DNA from: Mycolicibacterium sphagni
GTDB lineage: Bacteria; Actinomycetota; Actinomycetes; Mycobacteriales; Mycobacteriaceae
NCBI RefSeq assembly: GCF_002250655.1
Contig: NZ_NOZR01000019.1
Location: 1 to 64,000 of the forward strand
Direction: 5' to 3'
Length of the DNA: 64,000 nucleotides
This document shows positions 14,487 through 20,436 of the stretch, one piece after another (position 1 is the first letter of the stretch; each line of letters begins with the position of its first letter). The notes under the pieces were generated by a model that did not search any database, was not told where the DNA came from, and worked only from the letters and a program-made list of their open reading frames with translations. The position numbers and the translations under genes are program-made.

Positions 14487-14723
14487 TCAGGCGACGTCGT
14501 CGACCGGGCGCGACGTGGTGATCGCGGCCAGGGGCACGCCGAGGGTGTCGGCGATCTTTCGCGCCATCTCGGGCGTCAGGCGCTTGCGGCCGGACTCGAT
14601 GTTCGACAGGTGCGGGTGGGTGGTTCCGACGGCTACAGCGAACTTGCCGAGTTTCCAGCCGTATGCCTCGCGGAGAGCTTTGACGGTGGCGCCGACTCTT
14701 ACCGGATCGTCGTTCCTGTCCAT
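14487..14723 (-). CDS. Cro-like XRE-family regulator
   Basis: 78 residues from the ATG at 14723, only seven bases after a strong -10 element, so the mRNA is probably leaderless. The HTH_3 fold is clear: VGATVKALREAYGWKLGKFA, VAVGTTHPHLSNIESGRKRL and PEMARKIADTLGVPLAAI. Transcribed divergently from the repressor gene at 14915, it occupies the position of Cro or a second early regulator. Confidence 0.85.
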   Translation of the reverse strand: MDRNDDPVRVGATVKALREAYGWKLGKFAVAVGTTHPHLSNIESGRKRLTPEMARKIADTLGVPLAAITTSRPVDDVA

Positions 14724-14730
14724 GCCGACC

Positions 14731-14759
14731 ACCTTAGGAACGAAATGGAACCGAGTCAA
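14731..14759 (-). promoter_or_regulatory. sigma-A-type early promoter of the minus-strand phage operon
   Basis: On the minus strand TTGACT (14759-14754) and TAAGGT (14736-14731) are separated by 17 bases, close to the sigma-70 consensus. The ATG of the Cro-like gene starts seven bases after the -10 hexamer, implying a leaderless transcript. Confidence 0.8.
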
Positions 14760-14763
14760 GAAC

Positions 14764-14901
14764 GACACGGAAACGTGTCCGGAAATGCCCTGTATCAGCT
14801 GATCAGAGCGGAACTACATTCCGGTAGTTTCAGGCATGGGTTTCCGGATCTGTTCATTCGATCGCTACAAGGGAAAACTAGATGTTTCCGGTTGTTTCCT
14901 G
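14764..14901. promoter_or_regulatory. operator array between repressor and cro-like genes
   Basis: The divergent region holds repeated CGGAAA(C) / GTTTCCG half-sites: CGGAAA at 14768 and 14780 (12-bp spacing); a CGGAA-N5-TTCCG inverted repeat at 14809-14823; GTTTCCGG at 14840 and 14884; and GTTTCCTG at 14894, ten bases after the previous one. A separate GACACG-N4-CGTGTC inverted repeat lies at 14764-14779 just upstream of the early -35. These are the probable binding sites for the phage repressor and Cro-like protein. Confidence 0.7.
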
Positions 14902-14914
14902 CACCATGTGATTC

Positions 14915-15601
14915 ATGACCACGAACGACTGGAAACGAGTAGCCGACAAGGTGATCGCACGGCGAGTGGAACTCGGCATGCTCACCACCACGGCTCTCGC
15001 TAAACGCGCGAACCTGACACCCCGAGCACTGGGGGATGTCGAGAACGCCCGGCGGACCAACTACACGCAGGGCACAAAGGCTCAGATCGAGTACGCACTG
15101 GACTGGGTCTACGGAAGCATCGACGACATCCTCGCCGGACACGAACCAACCCCGGCCGACCCTTCAGACACGACGACAACACCAGTCGATCCGATCGGCG
15201 ACCAGATCAATCAGCAGTCGCTGCATGACCTGATCACTACTTACGGAGCGATCCGCGCCCAGCCGGCAGCGGAGCGGATGGACGCCATGCTCAAGGCTCT
15301 GCGCCGATCAATCCACGCCGTCCGAACGATCCTTCTGAAAGACGATGAGCGCACCGTGCGAGCGAACGCGATCGATGCCCTCAACCCGGCCGATGCTGCG
15401 GTCACATTCCTGCAGCAGGACCTGGAGGAGCTGGAGGGCGGCCGTCGGGCAGGCTCACCGGTAAGCACCCAAGGGGATGACGTTGTCACCGACCGCGACT
15501 TCGACGCCGCTCTCGCTGCGAGCCTGACGGATAGCCCGCACCACGAACAGGACAGCCCCGAGCTCTTCCGCCGTCCAGGTGCTGCCGGGGATGATGGCTA
15601 G
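14915..15601 (+). CDS. phage immunity repressor (HTH)
   Basis: 228 residues. The N-terminus has an HTH domain of the type seen in mycobacteriophage repressors (ADKVIARRVELGM, TTTALAKRANLTPRALGDVE). A Pro/Thr/Asp linker follows (residues about 87-105), then a helical C-terminal domain (residues about 115-190) with LHDLITTYGAIRAQ and DERTVRANAIDALNPADA, probably for oligomerisation. No Shine-Dalgarno sequence precedes the ATG at 14915, which sits just after the operator repeats, so autoregulation and a leaderless or near-leaderless message are likely. The last 147 bases overlap an antisense open frame. Confidence 0.78.
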   Translation: MTTNDWKRVADKVIARRVELGMLTTTALAKRANLTPRALGDVENARRTNYTQGTKAQIEYALDWVYGSIDDILAGHEPTPADPSDTTTTPVDPIGDQINQQSLHDLITTYGAIRAQPAAERMDAMLKALRRSIHAVRTILLKDDERTVRANAIDALNPADAAVTFLQQDLEELEGGRRAGSPVSTQGDDVVTDRDFDAALAASLTDSPHHEQDSPELFRRPGAAGDDG

Positions 15602-15691
15602 CTCGTGCATTAGCTGGCGGCGCAGGCTGCGGACGGAAGACCCCCGGGGGCTCGTGATCTCGACGCCGGTGTTTCCTCGGCCATCCTGCAT
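15455..15691 (-). CDS. possible antisense phage gene (low confidence)
   Basis: An open frame from the ATG at 15691 encodes 78 residues with a plausible fold (VEITSPRGSSVRSLRRQLMH, TWTAEELGAVLFVVRAIRQA). It overlaps the repressor 3' end by 147 bases in the antisense register where codon second positions pair, the register in which GC-rich genes cast convincing shadows. The part outside the repressor (15602-15691) is also open. Reported because it otherwise fills part of a 273-base gap, but it may not be real. Confidence 0.25.
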   Translation of the reverse strand: MQDGRGNTGVEITSPRGSSVRSLRRQLMHELAIIPGSTWTAEELGAVLFVVRAIRQARSESGVEVAVGDNVIPLGAYR

Positions 15692-15874
15692 GTTGCGCCC
15701 CCCGGCGATCCGATTGAGACGGGCGGCAACGGTGGGCTTTCCCGCCAAATTCGCGCGGGAATGCCTGAGGCTGCCGTGGCGCCACTCTAAGCCTGCCCTC
15801 CGACGAAATGTGGAGTTTCCTACCAGATTGCTGTGCATCCACTGCATTCCCGTGACCGGCGATAGCGTGAAAGC
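15602..15874. other. intergenic gap between the two phage HTH genes
   Basis: 273 bases without a secure gene. The left 90 bases are open on the minus strand (the possible antisense gene). One GTTTCC near 15806 resembles the operator half-sites at 14.8 kb. I see no clear terminator and no convincing promoter for the gene at 15875. Confidence 0.5.
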
Positions 15875-16297
15875 GTGGAGGCGTTGAACGAGGCGGACAG
15901 GCGGATCTGCGGGGCCGCGGTGCGCCGCGCCAGAGAAGGCCGCGGCTGGTCACGGCGCCAACTCGCCGAGGAATCGGGCGTCGGCGAAACGACCATCAAG
16001 GACATCGAGAACGGCGCCACCCCGCACGACGACACCATCGCGAAAATCTTGGATGCCCTCGGCGTCGAGATGACGTCGTTCGGGTTGATGACACCGTGGA
16101 TGGCCGACCAGATCACCGCCCTGGTCCAGCTCGCCCAGTACATCCCCCGCGAACGCCTCCCCGAGGTCATCGGCGCCATCATGCAGGTGATGGGGCGGGC
16201 GGCGCGCAACCGGGATCTGGAGGGCTTCGGGTTCAACCCGAACATCACCCAGGTCGTGTTCGCCAGCGAAGCTGACGTCGACCAACACAACAATTAG
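15875..16297 (+). CDS. second phage HTH regulator next to the attachment site
   Basis: 140 residues from a GTG at 15875. The N-terminal 70 residues form a clear XRE HTH: CGAAVRRAREGRGWSRRQLA, EESGVGETTIKDIENGATP and DDTIAKILDALGVEM. The remaining 70 are helical (MADQITALVQLAQYIPRERL, VIGAIMQVMGRAARN). It is the last phage gene before the tRNA. It could be the true immunity repressor, an integration-linked regulator, or a lysogenically expressed accessory protein; two repressor-like genes are present and sequence alone does not rank them. Confidence 0.8.
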   Translation: MEALNEADRRICGAAVRRAREGRGWSRRQLAEESGVGETTIKDIENGATPHDDTIAKILDALGVEMTSFGLMTPWMADQITALVQLAQYIPRERLPEVIGAIMQVMGRAARNRDLEGFGFNPNITQVVFASEADVDQHNN

Positions 16298-16410
16298 CTT
16301 GCCCGCGCACTTGCGTACATGCGGCACCCGCTGTGTACACCTACTGAACTCGGCCCCTCCATCGTGTACACCACCGAGTACAGTAAGGTTTCCCTAAATA
16401 CGCCTTGAGC
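16298..16410. promoter_or_regulatory. prophage end (att-region) with paired repeats
   Basis: Between the last phage gene and the tRNA lie two copies of GTGTACACC (16333-16341 and 16364-16372, 31 bp apart, three helical turns) and an imperfect inverted repeat ACTGAACTCGG / CCGAGTACAGT (16343-16353 and 16374-16384, one mismatch). Repeats in this position are typical arm-type sites for integrase or excisionase. The crossover core probably overlaps the adjoining tRNA 3' end. Confidence 0.5.
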
Positions 16411-16487
16411 TGGTGCCCCCAGTCGGACTCGAACCGACACTGTGCGGATTTTAAGTCCGCTGCCTCTGCCGATTGGGCTATGGGGGC
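16411..16487 (-). tRNA. tRNA-Leu (anticodon UAA), prophage attachment site
   Basis: The minus strand from 16487 folds as acceptor GCCCCCA/TGGGGGC, anticodon arm GCGGA-CTTAAAA-TCCGC with anticodon TAA, T arm GTCGG-TTCGAGT-CCGAC, A73 and encoded CCA. Without CCA it is 74 nt. The variable loop is only five bases (ACAGT), whereas leucine tRNAs normally have a long variable arm, so the charging identity rests on the anticodon and A73. The 3' end points into the prophage, which is consistent with integration restoring the gene end. Confidence 0.9.
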
Positions 16488-16526
16488 ATGCACCGGTGGA
16501 AACCGACAAAAGCACCGTACCCACAG

Positions 16527-16566
16527 CACGACACCCCGGGGGGAAGGGGCCACCCGGGGTGTCGTG
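16527..16566 (-). terminator. terminator hairpin downstream of dctA
   Basis: A 14-bp perfect stem (CACGACACCCCGGG at 16527-16540 with its complement at 16553-16566) with a 12-base loop lies eleven bases after the dctA stop. There is no long U tract, as is common for mycobacterial terminators. Confidence 0.7.
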
Positions 16567-16576
16567 AGTCGTGAAT

Positions 16577-17950
16577 TCAGGCGGCGAGCGCCTCCTTCGG
16601 TGCTGGCACGTCATCGTCGTCGAGCATCGTCACCTCGTCGAACGGGTCCCGACCGGACAGCACCTCGTTGACCTTGGCCATATCCACCGTCTTGGTCCAC
16701 GAGCCGACCAGTATCGTGGCCACCGCATTGCCGGAGAAGTTGGTCACCGCCCGCGCCTCGGACATGAACCGGTCGATCCCCACGATCAGCCCCACCCCGT
16801 CCAGCAACTCGGGGCGGTGTGCCTGCAACCCGCCGGCCAGCGTCGCCAACCCGGCGCCGCTCACCCCGGCCGCCCCCTTGGACGCCACGATCATGAACAC
16901 CAGCAGACCCAGCTGCTCGGCCACCGACAACGGGTCGCCCAGCGCGTCGGCGATGAAAAGCGAGGCCATCGTCAGATAGATCGCGGTGCCGTCCAGATTG
17001 AACGAATATCCCGTTGGCACAACAACACCCACCGTGCTCTGCTGCACGCCGAGGTGCTCCATCTTCGCGATCAGCCGCGGCAGCGCCGATTCCGAGGACG
17101 ACGTCGCAAAAATCAGCAGGTACTCCCGCGCCAGGTAGCGCACCAACCGGAAGATCGACACCCCTGACACCATCCGCAGCAGCGTCCCCAGTACGCCGAA
17201 GACGAACACCACGCACGTCAGATAGAAGCCGAACATCAGCGTCAGCAGGTTGGTCACCGCGCTCCACCCGGTCAGACCCACCACGTTCGCCATCGCGCCG
17301 AACGCGCCAATCGGCGCCAGCCACAACACCATTGACAGGATCTTGAACACCAGCCGCTGCAGGTGCTCCACCCCGCGCAGGATCGGTTCGCCCTTGCTGC
17401 CCATCGCCTGCAGCGCGAATCCGACCAGCAGCGCTATGAACAATCCTTGCAGCACATTGCCATCGGTCAGTGACGAGAACAACGACGTCGGAATGATGTG
17501 CTGTACGAACTCGACCAGACCGCCCGACGCATGGGCCTGCTCGGCCAGCTGCGCGCCCTTGGCCGCCGTCGATTCCGAGAGTTTCAGGCTGCTACCGGGG
17601 TGCAGCAGGTTGCCCACCAGCAGACCGATGCCCAGCGCGATCGTCGACATCACCAGGAAGTAGCCGAAGGCCAGCCCGCCGACCTTGCCGACGGTGGCGG
17701 CCTTACGCACCGACCCGATGCCCAGCACGATGGTGCAGAAGATCACCGGGACGATCATCATCTTGATCAGGCTGACGAACATCGTCCCCAGGACGCCGAC
17801 GCTCTTGCCGACACCCGGGGCCACCAGGCCGACGATCACGCCGCCGACCACCGCGGCGATGACCGCCAGATACAGCCAGTGGGTGCGATCCCGGCTCTTG
17901 GGCGCGGCGGGCTTGTCGTCTCCGCCAGAACGATCCACAACCGTGGTCAT
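16577..17950 (-). CDS. dctA: C4-dicarboxylate/proton (sodium) symporter DctA
   Basis: 457 residues, the usual DctA length. It belongs to the dicarboxylate/amino acid:cation symporter family: about eight membrane helices plus re-entrant loops, with the serine-rich loop YLLIFATSSSESALPRLI, the family motif VVPTGYSFNLDGTAIYLT and a second hairpin ASKGAAGVSGAG, NFSGNAVATILVG. It imports succinate, fumarate and malate. Start at the ATG at 17950 preceded by a purine-rich GGAAGGAAA; the open frame reaching 18400 overlaps the divergent kinase gene and is rejected. The divergent two-component system and the CRP-like site suggest induction by dicarboxylates and carbon-source control. Confidence 0.94.
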   Translation of the reverse strand: MTTVVDRSGGDDKPAAPKSRDRTHWLYLAVIAAVVGGVIVGLVAPGVGKSVGVLGTMFVSLIKMMIVPVIFCTIVLGIGSVRKAATVGKVGGLAFGYFLVMSTIALGIGLLVGNLLHPGSSLKLSESTAAKGAQLAEQAHASGGLVEFVQHIIPTSLFSSLTDGNVLQGLFIALLVGFALQAMGSKGEPILRGVEHLQRLVFKILSMVLWLAPIGAFGAMANVVGLTGWSAVTNLLTLMFGFYLTCVVFVFGVLGTLLRMVSGVSIFRLVRYLAREYLLIFATSSSESALPRLIAKMEHLGVQQSTVGVVVPTGYSFNLDGTAIYLTMASLFIADALGDPLSVAEQLGLLVFMIVASKGAAGVSGAGLATLAGGLQAHRPELLDGVGLIVGIDRFMSEARAVTNFSGNAVATILVGSWTKTVDMAKVNEVLSGRDPFDEVTMLDDDDVPAPKEALAA

Positions 17951-18006
17951 GAGCGGTTTCCTTCCGGTTCTTCTTGCAATAGGTCTGCAAGGATGGTTAA
18001 CCAGCA

Positions 18007-18022
18007 CGTGACGCAGGTCACG
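18007..18022. promoter_or_regulatory. CRP-like palindrome in the dctA / sensor kinase divergent region
   Basis: CGTGAC-GCAG-GTCACG contains GTGA-N6-TCAC, the core of cAMP-receptor-protein sites (the mycobacterial CRP family recognises closely similar palindromes). It lies 57 bases upstream of the dctA ATG and 35 bases upstream of the kinase GTG, so it could serve either promoter. Confidence 0.6.
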
Positions 18023-18056
18023 CTTTAGTTCATTACGTTCAACGCGGAGGTGAGCA

Positions 18057-19589
18057 GTGGCGGTCCTCCCCCGCTCACTGGCCGGGCAGGCCTTCGCGCT
18101 GCAGGCCGCGGTGATCGTGCTGGTGGTCCTCGCCGGCAGCGCACTGGCGCCTCTCGACGCCAAACGCCACGGCGACGACGCCGCCCGCCAACAGGTCACC
18201 GCCATCGCCGTCTCGTTGGCCGACTCACCGTCTACCGCCGAGGCCATCGAAAACGGTGACGCCGCAAAGGTTCTCCAGCCGGTCACCGAGGCCGTCCGCA
18301 AAAGCACCGACATCGCGTTCATCACGATCATGGCGCCGGACCGCACCCGGTTCACCCACACCAATCCCGAGCAGATCGGCCAGAGGTACCTCGGCACCAT
18401 CGAACCGGCGCTGCGCGGCGAGACCTACACCGAGGTCTACACCGGCACCTTGGGCCCGTCAGTGCGCACCATCGCGCCGGTCCGTAACGCCAACGGCCAG
18501 GTCATCGGCCTGGTCGCAGCCGGTATCACCATCGAGAGCCTGGCCGCGCGGTGGCGTTCCCAGTGGCCGACGATCGTCGGCGTCGGCATCGCAGCACTGG
18601 CCCTGTCCTTCGTCGGTGTCTGGGCGATCCGTCGACGGATCCTGCACCAGACGCACGGGCTGGCCCCCGACGAGCTGCGGGTGATGTACGACCACCACGA
18701 CGCCATCCTGCACTCGGTCTCCGAGGGGCTCATCGTCCTGGACCGCGGCGGGGTGGCTCTGGCCAACGACGAAGCCCGCCGCCTGCTGGCCCTGCCGTCG
18801 GGTCCCATCACCCGTGCCGACCTGCCAGAGTTCCTGCGCGGCAACGATCCCGGCGTGCGCGACGAGGTGCGTCTCACCGATGACCGCGTGTTGGTGGTCA
18901 ACCGTTCCCAAGTCAGCGCCTCGGACTCGGAAGTGGTGACCATCCGTGACCGCACCGAATTACAAGGCGCCCTGGGCGAATTGAGCTCCCTGCAGGGGTT
19001 CACCGATTCGCTGCGCGCGCAGGCCCACGAATCGGCCAACAAACTGCACACCGTCGTCACCCTGGTCGAGATGGGCCGCCCCGAGGAGGCGGTCAAGTTC
19101 GCCACCCAAGAACTGGCGCTGTCCCAGCAGCTCGTCGACCGGGTGTCCGACGCCGTCGGCGAACCCGCCCTGGTGGCCCTGCTGCTCGGCAAGACCGCCG
19201 AGGCCGGCGAACGCGGCATTGAGCTGACCATCACCGAAGAGACCAATCTGCCCGCCGAGTCCCTGCTGAGCTCCCAGGAAATGGTCACCGTGCTGGGCAA
19301 CCTGATCGACAACGCCATGGACGCCTGCGACCGCGACGACCCCTGGGTCGAGGTGACCGTCAACCAGGACGCCGACGGACTGCAGATCCAAGTCGCCGAC
19401 AGCGGGCCCGGCATGGATCCCGAGACCTTTCAGCGCGCCCTGCAGCGCGGGTATTCGACGAAGTCAGGCAGCGACGCCGGCCATCAGGGTCTGGGCCTGG
19501 CGCTGGTCGCCCAGATCGTCAACCGTCACGACGGCACCTTGAGCGCGGACGTCACCTACGGCTCGGTGGTGACGGTGACTATCCGATGA
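18057..19589 (+). CDS. DcuS/CitA-type sensor histidine kinase
   Basis: 510 residues. Signal-anchor helix (residues about 8-30), periplasmic PDC/CACHE sensor (about 32-160) containing TFIxxAPDR-like and THTNPEQIGQRY segments typical of dicarboxylate/citrate sensors, second helix (about 170-195), cytoplasmic PAS (about 210-300), then a short H-box with His324 (AQAHESANKLHT) and an HATPase domain with N-box NLIDNAMDA, G1 DSGPGM and G2 GLGLALV. GTG start six bases after GGAGG. It overlaps the response regulator by four bases and faces dctA, so C4-dicarboxylate sensing is the likely role. Confidence 0.92.
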   Translation: MAVLPRSLAGQAFALQAAVIVLVVLAGSALAPLDAKRHGDDAARQQVTAIAVSLADSPSTAEAIENGDAAKVLQPVTEAVRKSTDIAFITIMAPDRTRFTHTNPEQIGQRYLGTIEPALRGETYTEVYTGTLGPSVRTIAPVRNANGQVIGLVAAGITIESLAARWRSQWPTIVGVGIAALALSFVGVWAIRRRILHQTHGLAPDELRVMYDHHDAILHSVSEGLIVLDRGGVALANDEARRLLALPSGPITRADLPEFLRGNDPGVRDEVRLTDDRVLVVNRSQVSASDSEVVTIRDRTELQGALGELSSLQGFTDSLRAQAHESANKLHTVVTLVEMGRPEEAVKFATQELALSQQLVDRVSDAVGEPALVALLLGKTAEAGERGIELTITEETNLPAESLLSSQEMVTVLGNLIDNAMDACDRDDPWVEVTVNQDADGLQIQVADSGPGMDPETFQRALQRGYSTKSGSDAGHQGLGLALVAQIVNRHDGTLSADVTYGSVVTVTIR

Positions 19590-20272
19590 TCAACGTCCTG
19601 ATCGTCGAAGACGACCCGCTGATCGCCGAGGCGCACCGCACGTATCTGGCTCGGCTGCAAGGGTTTACCGTCACCGGGCTGGCCCACACCGCCCGCGACG
19701 CGATGCGCATCGCCTCGGAGGCCGCCACCGACTCCCCTGTCGACTTGGTGTTGCTCGATCTCGGATTGCCCGACGCCAGCGGGATCGCGCTGGCCTCGGC
19801 ACTGTCGGGATTGCGGCCGGCACCCGACATCATCGCGATCACCTCCGAACGCGACCTGGAGATGGTGCGCGCCGCGGTGGCGCACGGCGCGCTGGCCTAC
19901 CTCCTCAAACCGTTCACGTTCGCGGCGTTCCGCGACCGCCTGGAGCGCTACCGCCGCTACCGCAGCGCCCTGCCCGCCGGGACCGATGCCGCCAGCCAGG
20001 CCGAAGTCGACCGGGCGCTGGGCGAATTGCGAATCAGCACCGACAAATCGGTGACCCCGAAGGGTGCCGCGCCGGCCACCACCGACGAGATCGCCCGCGC
20101 GGTGCGCGACCGCGCTGACGGGCTGACCGCTGACGAAGCCGCCAAACTGGTGGGCGTCTCGCGGGTGACCGCCTGGCGCTACCTCGAGCGCCTCGCCGAC
20201 GACGGGGCCGTCACCCGCCTGACCGAATACGGCAAGACCGGCAGGCCCAGCACGCGCTATCAGTGGCGCTAG
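19586..20272 (+). CDS. DcuR/CitB-type response regulator
   Basis: 228 residues. Receiver domain residues 1-120 with acidic pocket VEDDP, phospho-acceptor Asp58 in VLLDLGLPD, the conserved Thr in IAITSERD and the Lys in AYLLKPF. The C-terminal domain has a winged HTH of the CitB/DcuR group (ADEAAKLVGVSRVTAWRYLE, LTEYGKTGRPSTRYQW). ATG overlaps the kinase stop. Presumed activator of the divergent dctA gene. Confidence 0.92.
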   Translation: MINVLIVEDDPLIAEAHRTYLARLQGFTVTGLAHTARDAMRIASEAATDSPVDLVLLDLGLPDASGIALASALSGLRPAPDIIAITSERDLEMVRAAVAHGALAYLLKPFTFAAFRDRLERYRRYRSALPAGTDAASQAEVDRALGELRISTDKSVTPKGAAPATTDEIARAVRDRADGLTADEAAKLVGVSRVTAWRYLERLADDGAVTRLTEYGKTGRPSTRYQWR

Positions 20273-20280
20273 ACCCCTTC

Positions 20281-20340
20281 ATCGAGACTGCGTGCAGATC
20301 GCATTTCGGCGACAAAACTCGCTCTCGCTGCAGTCTCGAT
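20281..20340. repeat. 11-bp inverted repeat after the response regulator gene
   Basis: ATCGAGACTGC (20281-20291) and its exact complement GCAGTCTCGAT (20330-20340) are separated by 38 bases. It starts eight bases after the stop codon, so it may end the two-component transcript, though the loop is long for a terminator; it may instead be an intergenic repeat element. Confidence 0.5.
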
Positions 20341-20389
20341 GCACTCACCGCGGTCTCGACGGACCCCCTTGCGGAGCCGGTCAACGCGT

Positions 20390-20407
20390 TACTAGGATGT
20401 CCTAGTA
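20390..20407. promoter_or_regulatory. 18-bp inverted-repeat operator upstream of mmsA
   Basis: TACTAGGA-TG-TCCTAGTA has two perfect 8-bp arms around two bases, ending 29 bases before the mmsA ATG. The AT-containing TAGTAT at the right arm could be the -10 box, so a bound regulator would block transcription. It is the only strong palindrome in the gap. Confidence 0.72.
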
Positions 20408-20436
20408 TTCAGCCGCCAGGTCAGCCAAGGGGCATC

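Larger units (their letters stand above)
1..16410. mobile_element. prophage, early/regulatory end (left part outside window)
   Basis: About 30 densely overlapping minus-strand genes, two plus-strand HTH repressors facing a divergent Cro-like gene, and typical phage functions (antirepressor, excisionase-like protein, phage sliding clamp, DUF5131, HNH and GIY-YIG proteins, C5 methylase) identify a mycobacteriophage-like prophage. The chromosomal gene order resumes immediately beyond a tRNA gene at 16411-16487 whose 3' end faces the element, as expected for integration into a tRNA 3' end. Structural genes, the integrase and the other attachment site must lie left of the window. The right boundary is inferred from the tRNA position; the exact core cannot be fixed without the other att half. 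Confidence 0.88.

Noticed and set aside
15486..15953. 155-residue minus-strand frame near the second HTH gene
   Set aside because: Arg/Pro/His-rich and overlaps two better frames; no motif.
1..16410. CRISPR array in the prophage
   Set aside because: The only tandem repeat is the 5-bp GGGTC tract; there are no spaced 20-40-bp repeats.
14436..16410. Phage integrase near the attachment site
   Set aside because: No Arg-His-Arg-Tyr or serine recombinase motif was found in any frame near the junction; only HTH regulators occur.
17951..18400. N-terminal extension of dctA (607-residue frame)
   Set aside because: It overlaps the divergent sensor kinase gene, has no homology to transporter N-termini and no ribosome site; the ATG at 17950 fits the family length.
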